Positions 1-7,583 of a DNA stretch of 7,583 nucleotides are shown piece after piece; the stretch's first letter is position 1, and each line of letters begins with the position of its first letter. The stretch is from NCBI GenBank assembly GCA_007124345.1, contig SLFH01000104.1, forward strand, positions 1-7,583, written 5' to 3'. The notes below the pieces were generated by a model. The model was not told the origin of the DNA and made no database searches. It saw only the letters and a list, made by a program, of their open reading frames with translations. The DNA comes from Phycisphaerales bacterium. Lineage in GTDB: Bacteria; Planctomycetota; Phycisphaerae; Phycisphaerales; UBA1924. The translations under genes and the position numbers were made by a program.

Positions 1-31
1 CGCTGAGCGCAGCAGGGTCCGCGTCACCGGA

Positions 32-1516
<1,485 letters not shown>

Positions 1517-1522
1517 TGCGTG

Positions 1523-1527
1523 CCTCC
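1523..1527 (-). promoter_or_regulatory. Shine-Dalgarno site that decides the ahcY start
   Basis: GGAGG on the minus strand, separated by 6 nt from the GTG at 1514-1516. This is the clearest ribosome binding site in the window. It lies inside the longer open frame that begins with TTG at 1546, which argues for translation starting at the internal GTG. The family's conserved sequence begins well after this GTG. Confidence 0.8.
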
Positions 1528-1605
1528 GTGTGTTGGCGTTTTGCAAAGCGTTGTTCGTCCGCTTGGTTCGTTTACTCAGCCTTATTCAGGTTCAGTCTGA
1601 TTCGT

Positions 1606-2601
1606 TCATTCGGGCGTTGTGGACTCGGTGGGATCCGCAACAAGCGGCGCTCTGGCCGTCGCGACGAACAGGCCCGGGCCCTTGCCCTCCGGATCGCAGG
1701 GCAGTTCTCGGTACCGGGTTCGGGTCAGCCCGGCGCGCTCCATGAAGCCGGTCATCGACTCTTCGTCGAATCCGAGGTGGCGGTGCCCGAGCGTTTCTCT
1801 GAACTCGGTGCGGTCGTGCTCGGTCATGTCGACGACCAGCGCGACGCCACCGCCGAGATCGGTCCGCAGCACGCGGCGTGTCTCGGCGAGCACCTTGACG
1901 GGGTCGTCGAGGTGGTGCAGCACGAGCAAGATGATCGCCGCGTCGACCGAGGCGTCTTCGATGGGTAGGGCTTCGAGCCGGCCCGGTCTGCACTCGACAT
2001 TGCCCAGACCCTCGCAGCGCTTCTGTGCCGCCGCGAGCATCGGCTCGGACTGATCGACCGCGATGACTCTCTCGACATACGGCGCGATGCGTTCCGAGCC
2101 GTTGCCCGTTCCGCAGCCCAGGTCGGCGACGGTCCACTCGGCGGGCAAGAGCGAGAGCAGCGCGTCGGCGGTGAACGCGGTGCCGAAGAGATTCGACCGC
2201 AACTCGTCCCATTCCCCAGCGAGGCGTCCGAAGAAGCTCAGGCTGTCGTCGCGGCGCTCGGCGAGCACGCCGGCAAGGCGCCGGTCATCGTCGGCAAGCT
2301 CGGGCGTCTGCCCGAGTTGGGAGCGGACGGTGACCCAGAGCTGCCTCGCCTCGACCGGCAGGTCGTCGTGGACGACGCGGTAGAACGAAGCCGTGCCGAC
2401 CGCCCGCTTTCGCACCCAGCCCCCGTCGGCGAGCAGCTTCAGGTGTCGGCTGACCGTCGACTGGGGGAGCTGAACGACCTTGGCGACCTCGCCGACCGAC
2501 AGCTCCTCGTTCTCGAGCAGCCGCAGCAGGCGGAGACGGATCGGTTCGGCGAGCGCGCCGAGACGATCGGTAATTGGTTGGATTGCGGTCAGTCGTTTCA
2601 T
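1606..2601 (-). CDS. ArsR-family winged-helix regulator fused to a SAM-dependent methyltransferase domain
   Basis: A 331-residue two-domain protein. Residues about 10-80 form an ArsR-type winged helix-turn-helix, with recognition helix PQSTVSRHLKLL (46-57) and a wing around 66-77. The ArsR metal site (ELCVCDL-like cysteines) is absent: the equivalent stretch reads ELSVGEV, so metal sensing is unlikely. Residues about 120-320 form a class I methyltransferase fold with SAM-binding motif DLGCGTGNG (160-168), the acidic ribose-binding Asp183 in VIAVDQS, and a LVLHHLDDP segment typical of Methyltransf_11 proteins. The gene lies directly upstream of ahcY on the same strand. Proteobacterial SahR proteins are ArsR-family regulators of the SAM cycle, so I infer that this protein senses SAM or SAH through its methyltransferase domain. 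A true methyltransferase activity is the alternative. The ATG at 2601 is preferred over a GTG at 2652, because the helix-turn-helix begins soon after it and the longer form would put the inverted repeat at 2615-2634 inside the gene. No good Shine-Dalgarno sequence is seen at either start. Confidence 0.88.
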   Translation of the reverse strand: MKRLTAIQPITDRLGALAEPIRLRLLRLLENEELSVGEVAKVVQLPQSTVSRHLKLLADGGWVRKRAVGTASFYRVVHDDLPVEARQLWVTVRSQLGQTPELADDDRRLAGVLAERRDDSLSFFGRLAGEWDELRSNLFGTAFTADALLSLLPAEWTVADLGCGTGNGSERIAPYVERVIAVDQSEPMLAAAQKRCEGLGNVECRPGRLEALPIEDASVDAAIILLVLHHLDDPVKVLAETRRVLRTDLGGGVALVVDMTEHDRTEFRETLGHRHLGFDEESMTGFMERAGLTRTRYRELPCDPEGKGPGLFVATARAPLVADPTESTTPE

Positions 2602-2614
2602 CCGTTGATCCGGA

Positions 2615-2634
2615 TGGATTGTAGAATCAATCCA
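2615..2634. promoter_or_regulatory. Perfect inverted repeat, candidate operator of the ArsR-type regulator
   Basis: Arms TGGATTG (2615-2621) and CAATCCA (2628-2634) are exact reverse complements around a 6-bp spacer. The repeat ends 13 bp before the regulator's ATG. It overlaps by one base an 8-bp palindrome, ATCCGGAT, at 2608-2615. Size and position suit the dyad operator of a homodimeric winged-helix protein, which would imply autoregulation and perhaps control of ahcY downstream. No second copy was seen in the 89 bp before ahcY. A short RNA hairpin in the leader is an alternative reading. Confidence 0.45.
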
Positions 2635-2651
2635 GCCCCGGACCAACCTCA

Positions 2652-2672
2652 CCCGCTGATTTCATCGGCGGG
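2652..2672 (-). terminator. Weak candidate terminator hairpin after the TPR lipoprotein gene
   Basis: CCCGCTGAT and ATCGGCGGG pair around a TTC loop as a 9-bp stem. The plus-strand form has one T·G wobble; in the minus-strand transcript the same position is a C·A mismatch. The hairpin starts 28 bp after the stop of the lipoprotein gene and lies before the regulator gene. No T-run follows on the minus strand, so it is not a classical intrinsic terminator. It may only reflect the GC-rich composition. Confidence 0.25.
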
Positions 2673-2700
2673 CCGACCTTCGTCGCCAGCGCAACCCGCG

Positions 2701-3378
2701 TCAGCCGCCCAACTCTGGAGGCTGGATGGCGAACCCCGGGCCGGGCACATGGCCCAGCTCGCGCAGGCGTCTGGTCGCCGCCTCGTTACCGGCGTCGAGG
2801 AACAGCACCGACCGGAGGCGGACGAGCTCGTTGCGGTTGTCGCCGATCGACCGATAAAAGCGGGCCAGCGCGAGCTGTGGCTCGACACTCCGGCCCCGGT
2901 CGATCCCCGCCGCCTGGCGGTAGGCCACCAGCGCGTCGTCGGTCGCCCCGAGCCTGAGCTGGAAGTCGCCCAGCATGATCCAGTCGGCGGGGCGGCCGGA
3001 GTCGCCCGCCCGCTTGCGGAGGTTGGCGATCATCCGTTCGTGGCGGCCCGCGGCGTACTGGGCCTCGGCGAGCGCGAGGAAGTACTCGTCGTTGTTGGGC
3101 GAGAGCTGGTGGGCGATCTCGAACTCGTCGGCCGCGTCGGCGTGCCGGCCCATGGCCGTGAGCGTCCGCCCGATGTCGAACCGGGTGCGGGCGTTCTGGG
3201 GGTATCGCTCGGCGATCTGGCGATGCCGGGTGAGGGCGAGTTCGTAGTTGCCCACCGCGTAGGCGTCGTACGCCTGAGCCCGGAGGGTCGGGTTGGGATG
3301 GGTCTCGCACCCGGCAAGCAGGAAAGCGGCGGCTGCCGCGAGCGTCAGTGTGCGCATGAATGGGATGGCTCGGGCCAT
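2701..3378 (-). CDS. TPR-repeat lipoprotein
   Basis: A 225-residue secreted protein. The N-terminus has Arg residues, a hydrophobic stretch (about 10-22) and a lipobox LAGC, so cleavage and lipidation at Cys24 are expected, anchoring it in a membrane facing the periplasm. The rest is about five tetratricopeptide-like helical pairs, around residues 33-66, 67-99, 100-133, 134-168 and 169-205, with typical spacing such as AYAVGNYELAL and LTAMGRHADAADEF. It ends in a short Pro/Gly-rich tail. TPR lipoproteins usually scaffold protein complexes in the envelope; the partner cannot be read from the sequence. The ATG at 3378 is preceded by GGAG with 8 nt spacing. A second ATG, codon 8 at 3357, would also leave a usable signal peptide. 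The open frame extends upstream to 3591 but crosses into the divergent gene, so that extension is not believed. It diverges from the LigD-like gene across about 100 bp, which should hold both promoters. No clear -35/-10 pair was found there. Confidence 0.85.
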   Translation of the reverse strand: MARAIPFMRTLTLAAAAAFLLAGCETHPNPTLRAQAYDAYAVGNYELALTRHRQIAERYPQNARTRFDIGRTLTAMGRHADAADEFEIAHQLSPNNDEYFLALAEAQYAAGRHERMIANLRKRAGDSGRPADWIMLGDFQLRLGATDDALVAYRQAAGIDRGRSVEPQLALARFYRSIGDNRNELVRLRSVLFLDAGNEAATRRLRELGHVPGPGFAIQPPELGG

Positions 3379-3481
3379 GGGTCTCGCTCCGGTGTTGGGA
3401 AGGTGGCTGGCCGCGGGATCGGTCCTGCCTTGGGCGATCCTATCACGCCGGGCCGCCCCGTCGCCGGGATACGCTGCACCG

Positions 3482-3916
3482 ATGGACCGCGCCCGACCCA
3501 TGTTGCTGCTGGAACACCGGACGCGGCCCGGGGAGAGCCACTTTGACTGGATGCTCCAGCGAGAACACGCCCCGGCGGAACCGACAGGCAACGAGCGGAT
3601 CCTGACGACTTTCCGCGTCGGCGAGCGGATCGACCTGCTGGGCGAGGGGGCGAGCTTCGAGGCGGTCCGGATCCACGACCACCGGCTGCTGTACCTGACT
3701 TACGAGGGAGAGATCTCCGGCGGGCGGGGGCGGGTGCTGCGGATGGCTTCGGGGCGTTGCCGGATTCTCGAGGACGGGGCGGGGCGGTTCGCCGCGAAGG
3801 TGGATTTCGGGAACCGGTCGCTCTTGGTCGAGGGCGAGCCTTCGGAGGTCTCGGCGTCGCTGGGCGAGGGGAAGGGCTGGCGGTTTGTCGTTCGCCCCGC
3901 GTCGCAGAGCCGATAG
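3482..3916 (+). CDS. Stand-alone LigD 3'-phosphoesterase-like (DNA polymerase ligase N-terminal domain) protein
   Basis: A 144-residue protein matching the N-terminal phosphoesterase domain of bacterial LigD, which trims 3'-phosphate and ribonucleotide ends in non-homologous end joining. From the ATG at 3482, visible equivalents of the LigD catalytic residues are His12 (LLEHR), His20 and Asp22 (SHFDWML), and His67 and Tyr71 (HDHRLLYLTYEG), followed by a GRGRVLRM strand like the GxG-V-x-x-W region of LigD. The LigD arginine two residues after the Asp is Met24 here. To my knowledge, short planctomycete members of this family also have a hydrophobic residue at that place, so activity on DNA ends is not assured. 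No ligase or polymerase domain is attached and no ku gene is in the window. The stop is 8 bp before the asparagine synthetase ATG, which suggests co-transcription. A second ATG at 3500 (Met7) is a possible start; neither has a clear Shine-Dalgarno sequence. Confidence 0.75.
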   Translation: MDRARPMLLLEHRTRPGESHFDWMLQREHAPAEPTGNERILTTFRVGERIDLLGEGASFEAVRIHDHRLLYLTYEGEISGGRGRVLRMASGRCRILEDGAGRFAAKVDFGNRSLLVEGEPSEVSASLGEGKGWRFVVRPASQSR

Positions 3917-3924
3917 AGCGACCC

Positions 3925-5751
3925 ATGTGCGGCCTGCTCGCCATCGTGACCCCCGCCGACGCCCGGCTCGACCTCGCCGACGTCGACGCCCTGCGCATGC
4001 GCGACGCCATGGCCCACCGTGGCCCCGACGGCGAAGGCCTCTGGCGGAACAACCACCTGCTGATGGCCCACCGGCGCCTCGCGGTGATCGATCCGACCCC
4101 CGGCGCCGACCAGCCGCTGCACGGGCATGGGCATGAACACGGGGGCGCGTGGACGCTCGTCTACAACGGTGAGCTGTACAACGACAACGAACTGCGGCGG
4201 GAACTTTCGGGAGAGGGCGTCCGCTTTACCACCTCGTGCGACACCGAGACGCTGGGGGTGGCGCTGGGCCGCTGGGGGGAAGGGGCGATCGAGAAGCTGC
4301 GCGGGATGTACGCGTTCTGCTTCTTCGATTGGGAGCGGTCGAAGGTGCTGCTGGCCCGTGACCCTTTGGGGATCAAGCCGCTGTACTACGCGCTGGTCAC
4401 GATCGGCGGCGTGCGCACGCTGGTTGTCGCCAGCGAGGTCCGTGCGATCCTGGAGCACCCGGCGATCGAGGCGAGGCCGGACTTTGCGTGCGTGAGTTCC
4501 TACCTCACGACGATCCGCACGACGCTGGACGATCGAACGATGTTCGCGGGCGTGAAGACCGTCCGGCCGGGCGAATGGATCTCGGTGGATCTGCGCTCGC
4601 CGGATCTGGCGATGCGTCGGTCGAACTGGTGGGACGGGCGGCATGGGGAGCGGCCCGGTGATACCCGTGGGGCGACGGCGGAGACGATCGCCGATTCGGT
4701 CGAGCGCCACCTGCGGGCCGACCGGCCCGTGTGCTCGCTGCTGAGCGGCGGGCTGGACAGCACGATCATCGCCTCGCTGGCGAGCGATGGCGGGCGCACG
4801 CTGCGGACCTACTGCGCCGGGGCGAGGGAAGAGGGCGAGGAGGAAGCGCCGGACTTCGCGTTTGCGCGGCTGGCTGCGGAAAAGCTCTGGGCGTGCCACA
4901 CCGAGGTGACGGTCGGGCGCGACGCGTTTCTTGAGGGCTGGGCGCGTGTGATCGACGACCTCGGCGTGCCGATGAGCACGCCGAACGAGGTGGCGATCAA
5001 CGCGGTCGCTGCTCGATTGCGCGAGGACGGGCAGGTGGTGGCGCTCTCGGGGGAGGGGGCGGACGAGCTGTTCGGCGGGTACGAGCCGCCTTTGCGGAGT
5101 GCCGCGGCGTTTATCGAGCGGGGCGGGCGCGACCCGGGGGACTTCACGATCGAGAACGCCTCGTGGATCCCGCGATCTGCGAAGGCGGGTTTGCTGAACG
5201 AGGATGTGTGGCGTGGGATCGAGGGTGACGCGCTTTTGACGGGGGTGTATCGGGAGGCGTTCAGCGAGGAAGAGGCAAGGCTGGGCGAGGACGAGCCGCT
5301 GGCGGTGCATCTTGCGATGCACCGGCGGTTCAACCTGACGGGGCTGCTGTCGAGGCTGGACAGCGCGACGATGCTTGCGGGGGTCGAGGGGAGGACGCCG
5401 CTGGCGGACGAGCGTGTTGCGCTGTTGGCCGAGTCGTTGCCTATGGAGGCGAGGTTCCGGGTGACGGGCGAGGGAACGAGCGTGGGGAAGGTTGTGCTGC
5501 GCGAGGCGTTCGGCGGGCTGGTGCCGCGAGAGATCATCGAGCGGCCGAAAGCGAGCTTCCCGCTGCCCTTCGAGGCGTGGATCGGGGCGGTGTCGGGGGC
5601 GCTGGTCGAGTCGGCGACAGCACGCGAGGTGTTCAGTGAGGCGTCGCTGCGGGGCGTGGCGGCCGAGCCGCAGCAGCACTGGCACTATGCGTGGCCGATG
5701 CTGAATGTCACCTTGTGGCTGGAGCGCTGGTGGGGATCTGGGCGCAGCTGA
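3925..5751 (+). CDS. asnB: Asparagine synthetase (glutamine-hydrolysing), class II amidotransferase
   Basis: A 608-residue cytosolic enzyme, close to the usual AsnB length, expected to make asparagine from aspartate, ATP and glutamine. The N-terminal class II glutaminase domain (about 2-200) has the catalytic nucleophile Cys2 straight after the start Met, HRGPDGEG (31-38), the AHRRLAVID arginine (Arg51) and YNGELYN (80-86). The C-terminal synthetase domain has the ATP pyrophosphatase loop SGGLDS (274-279), LSGEGADELFGGY (374-386), and the late segments SRLDSATMLAGVEGRTPLAD and RPKASFPLPF that match the ends of AsnB proteins. The ATG at 3925 is fixed by the need for Cys2. It follows the LigD-like gene by 8 bp and its 3' end overlaps the converging desulfurase gene by 44 bp. 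An unusual His/Gly stretch (HGHGHEHGG, 66-74) sits in the glutaminase domain before the YNGE motif. Some AsnB paralogues amidate other substrates in surface-polymer or peptide pathways; nothing here points to that. Confidence 0.93.
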   Translation: MCGLLAIVTPADARLDLADVDALRMRDAMAHRGPDGEGLWRNNHLLMAHRRLAVIDPTPGADQPLHGHGHEHGGAWTLVYNGELYNDNELRRELSGEGVRFTTSCDTETLGVALGRWGEGAIEKLRGMYAFCFFDWERSKVLLARDPLGIKPLYYALVTIGGVRTLVVASEVRAILEHPAIEARPDFACVSSYLTTIRTTLDDRTMFAGVKTVRPGEWISVDLRSPDLAMRRSNWWDGRHGERPGDTRGATAETIADSVERHLRADRPVCSLLSGGLDSTIIASLASDGGRTLRTYCAGAREEGEEEAPDFAFARLAAEKLWACHTEVTVGRDAFLEGWARVIDDLGVPMSTPNEVAINAVAARLREDGQVVALSGEGADELFGGYEPPLRSAAAFIERGGRDPGDFTIENASWIPRSAKAGLLNEDVWRGIEGDALLTGVYREAFSEEEARLGEDEPLAVHLAMHRRFNLTGLLSRLDSATMLAGVEGRTPLADERVALLAESLPMEARFRVTGEGTSVGKVVLREAFGGLVPREIIERPKASFPLPFEAWIGAVSGALVESATAREVFSEASLRGVAAEPQQHWHYAWPMLNVTLWLERWWGSGRS

Positions 5752-6961
5752 CAGTCGCCGCGGCTTCGATCATGGCGTCCATCGCGCGGTCGGCGCCATC
5801 TACGGTATTGAACGGTCCGAAGCTCAGGCGGAGCGCGCCGGTGCTGATCGTCGCGTGGGTCTCGTGGGCGCGCGGGGCGCAGTGGATGCCGGCCCGCACC
5901 AGAACGGCGTGGTCGTGTTCCAAGCGGTCGGCCAGCTCGTGCGGGTCGGCGGATTCGTGGGCGAATGAGAAGACGGCGACACGTTGCTGGGTTGGATGTT
6001 GGGGGCCGAGCAGGCGGTAGCCGGCGGCCTGCGCTTCGGGCAGACGGTCGAGGACGCGCCCGATGAGTTCGAGTTCGTGCGCCCGGATCGCGTCCACGCC
6101 CTGTTCGTGCAGCCAGCGGAGGGCATGCGCGAGGCCTGCGATGGCGGGCGTGTTGTGGCTGCCCGGCTCGAAGCGGTCGGGCAGGTCGTCGGGCTGTGTG
6201 TCCTGCTCGCTGACCGAGCCGGTGCCGCCCTCGCGCCAGGTGTCGAGGAGGTGTTCTGCGCCGGGGCGGATGGCGAGGACGCCGGTGCCGAGCGGGCCGA
6301 GAAGGCCCTTGTGCCCGGGGAAGGCGAGGAAGTCTGCGCCGAGCTTTTCCATGTCGATCGGCAGATGCCCGGCGGACTGGGCCGCGTCGATGAGCACGGG
6401 CACGCCCGCCTTGCGGCAGACAGTCACGAGTTCGTCGATCGGCTGGAGCACACCCGAGACATTGCTCGCGTGGACGAGGCTGACGAGCGCGGTCTCGGGC
6501 CGGATGGCACGACGGAGGTCGCGCGGATCGACGAGGCCGGTCTCGGGGTCGGCGCGCAGGCAGGACCACTCGGCCCAGCCGCGTTCGGCGAGGGCGTTGT
6601 AGGGGCGGAGGACGGAGTTGTGGTCGAGGGGTGTGGTAACGAGGTGCGGTCGACGGCCGCTGCGCAGGGCGTTGAAGACGACGCCCTTGATCGCCATGTT
6701 CAGCGCATCGGTGCAGTTGAGCGTGAAGATGATTCGCTTGGGCGTTTTGAGCCCGATGAGGTCCGCGATCAGTTCGCGGCAGTCGGCGATGACGGAGGCG
6801 CCGGTCCGCGACTCGGCGTACGCGCCGCGCCCGGGGGAAGCGCCGACCTCGGTCATGTAGCGTGCGACCGCCTCTGCGACGCCGGGGGGCTTTGGGAAAC
6901 TCGTCGCCGCGTTGTCCAGATAGAGGCGGTTTTTCTTGGTTTTAGGCGGGGCTGGGGGCAT
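5708..6961 (-). CDS. PLP-dependent class V aminotransferase, SufS/Csd-like cysteine desulfurase family protein
   Basis: A 417-residue fold-type I PLP enzyme. It begins with LYLDNAATSFPKP (13-25), the hallmark of cysteine desulfurases. DHNS gives the His114 that stacks on PLP, HASNVSG (164-170) is present, DAAQSAGH supplies Asp192 and Gln195, and FPGHKGLLGPLGTG places the Schiff-base Lys218. RAGIHCAPRAH supplies a Cys361 at the position of the persulfide-carrying cysteine. The GHKGLLGPxGTG form and RxGxHCAP loop resemble the 'cysteine desulfurase family protein' group (TIGR01977-like) more than classical IscS. The likely reaction is cysteine to alanine plus enzyme-bound persulfide, but the sulfur acceptor is unknown because no suf, isc or thiouridylase gene is nearby. 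The ATG at 6961 is chosen, 39 bp after the ABC ATPase stop. A GTG at 6997 in frame would add 12 residues before the conserved start. Neither has a strong Shine-Dalgarno sequence. It is possibly co-transcribed with the ABC gene, and its 3' end overlaps asnB tail to tail. Confidence 0.88.
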   Translation of the reverse strand: MPPAPPKTKKNRLYLDNAATSFPKPPGVAEAVARYMTEVGASPGRGAYAESRTGASVIADCRELIADLIGLKTPKRIIFTLNCTDALNMAIKGVVFNALRSGRRPHLVTTPLDHNSVLRPYNALAERGWAEWSCLRADPETGLVDPRDLRRAIRPETALVSLVHASNVSGVLQPIDELVTVCRKAGVPVLIDAAQSAGHLPIDMEKLGADFLAFPGHKGLLGPLGTGVLAIRPGAEHLLDTWREGGTGSVSEQDTQPDDLPDRFEPGSHNTPAIAGLAHALRWLHEQGVDAIRAHELELIGRVLDRLPEAQAAGYRLLGPQHPTQQRVAVFSFAHESADPHELADRLEHDHAVLVRAGIHCAPRAHETHATISTGALRLSFGPFNTVDGADRAMDAMIEAAATVSCAQIPTSAPATR

Positions 6962-7000
6962 GCTGCGCGATGGTAGCGCCCGAGCGGCGCCCCGCACCGG

Positions 7001-7583
7001 TTACGCGCTCTGGCCGGGATCCGCGGGGTGGCGGCCGGGCGTGTCGGCCCGCTCGCGTGTGGCGAGGGTGAGGATGTTTCGCTGGGTCATCGCTTCGCCT
7101 TCCAGCTCGCCGGCGACGCGTCCGGCGTTCATGACGACGATGCGGTCGGCCAGCGCCAGCAGCTCTGGCATTTCGGAGGAAACGAGCACGATGGCGACGC
7201 CCCGGTCTGCGGCGGCGCGGATGAAACGGTAGATCTCGGCCTTGGCGCCGACATCGATGCCGCGGGTCGGCTCGTCGAGGAGGAGGACGCGGACATCGGG
7301 GGCCATCCATCGGGCGATGAGGAGTTTTTGCTGGTTGCCGCCGGAGAGCTCGGAGGGGAGTGAGTTGGCCCAAGCGGTTTTGACGCGGAACTCGGCGAAG
7401 CGCTGGTTGATGAGCGCCAGCTCCCGGCGTGCGCTGCGCACGCCGAGCGGGCCGGAGATGGCGGGCAGCACGGGCTCGATGGTGTTCTCGTCAACGCCGA
7501 GGTCGAAGAAGAGGCCCTGGCGCCTGCGGTCTTCGGGCACATAGCCGACCTTGCGCCGGATCATGGCGCGGGTGTCGCCGACC
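7001..7583 (-). CDS. Sugar ABC transporter ATP-binding protein, C-terminal part (RbsA/MglA/XylG type), cut by the window edge
   Basis: The frame stays open to base 7583, so only the last 194 residues are present and the true start lies beyond the window. The visible part is the second nucleotide-binding domain of a tandem-ATPase monosaccharide importer: GYVPEDRRRQGLF followed by DENT, ABC signature LSGGNQQK (encoded at 7325-7348), Walker B VLLLDEP, D-loop TRGIDVGAKAEIYR, and SSEMPELLALADRIVVMNAGRV after it. The GYVPEDR, GGNQQK and DEPTRGIDVGAKAEIY strings are characteristic of the RbsA/MglA/XylG family, where the usual switch histidine is replaced by Ser in the SSE segment. It works at the inner face of the cytoplasmic membrane, powering uptake of a sugar or related solute such as a nucleoside or autoinducer; the substrate cannot be read from the ATPase. 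The Walker A motif of this domain and the whole first ATPase domain are outside the window. Permease and binding-protein genes would be expected beyond the right edge, because none follow downstream. Confidence 0.93.
   Translation of the reverse strand, partial: VGDTRAMIRRKVGYVPEDRRRQGLFFDLGVDENTIEPVLPAISGPLGVRSARRELALINQRFAEFRVKTAWANSLPSELSGGNQQKLLIARWMAPDVRVLLLDEPTRGIDVGAKAEIYRFIRAAADRGVAIVLVSSEMPELLALADRIVVMNAGRVAGELEGEAMTQRNILTLATRERADTPGRHPADPGQSA

Noticed and set aside
1..31. A terminator after ahcY
   Set aside because: Only a very short GC-rich self-complementary stretch is seen and the window ends; there is no stem plus T-run.
1517..1605. A possible SAH or SAM riboswitch before ahcY
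   Set aside because: The 89-bp gap is less GC-rich than its surroundings and holds only a 4-bp-arm palindrome at 1592-1600. I could not fit any known SAM or SAH riboswitch core, nor a convincing -35/-10 promoter. A covariance-model search would be decisive.
3379..3481. Promoter pairs in the divergent region between the lipoprotein and LigD-like genes
   Set aside because: Elements such as TAGGAT (minus strand, 3437-3442) and TTGGGC (3430-3435) lack partners at proper spacing, so no promoter is called although two must lie nearby.
2317..3546. A 409-codon plus-strand open frame spanning the regulator and TPR lipoprotein genes
   Set aside because: It runs antisense to two supported genes and through their intergenic region, and shows no motif. 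It is a composition artefact.
3700..5685. A 661-codon minus-strand open frame opposite asnB
   Set aside because: It is Arg/Pro/His/Gln-rich with no domain, and lies opposite an asnB gene with all motifs intact. The stop-free length follows from GC-rich codon use.
5984..6976. A 330-codon plus-strand open frame opposite the desulfurase gene
   Set aside because: No family resemblance. It is rich in Gly/Ala/Val/Glu/Asp like other antisense shadows here, and the opposite strand encodes a clear PLP enzyme.

Overview
The window is a high-GC bacterial chromosomal segment, densely packed with genes. It holds five complete genes and the 3' part of a sixth. I see no RNA gene, CRISPR array, insertion sequence or phage gene. 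The mix of an ArsR-methyltransferase fusion beside adenosylhomocysteinase, a stand-alone LigD phosphoesterase-like protein, weak or absent Shine-Dalgarno sequences at several genes, and the high GC suggests a planctomycete, perhaps of the Phycisphaerae. That placement is an inference from gene content, not proof.

Left part (32-2601, minus strand): a two-gene S-adenosylmethionine-cycle unit. An ArsR-type winged-helix protein fused to a SAM-methyltransferase domain is transcribed towards adenosylhomocysteinase (ahcY), with 89 bp between them. A perfect 7-bp inverted repeat lies just upstream of the regulator's start. The arrangement fits a regulator that senses SAM or SAH and controls itself and SAH removal, analogous to the SahR regulators of Proteobacteria.

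Middle (2701-3916): a minus-strand TPR lipoprotein diverges, across about 100 bp, from a plus-strand gene for a small protein resembling the 3'-phosphoesterase domain of LigD. Eight bases after that gene starts a class-II asparagine synthetase (asnB-like, 3925-5751), so the two plus-strand genes are probably co-transcribed.

Right part (5708-7583, minus strand): a sugar-type (RbsA/MglA/XylG class) ABC transporter ATPase enters from the right edge. It is followed after 39 bp by a SufS/Csd-like PLP-dependent cysteine desulfurase family protein, whose 3' end overlaps the 3' end of asnB by 44 bp, tail to tail.

Most of the window is ordinary housekeeping and accessory metabolism. The best candidates for something less well described are the putative SAM/SAH-sensing fusion regulator with its operator-like repeat, and the stand-alone LigD-phosphoesterase-like protein with an altered active-site position. 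I did not find evidence of a wholly new multi-gene system.
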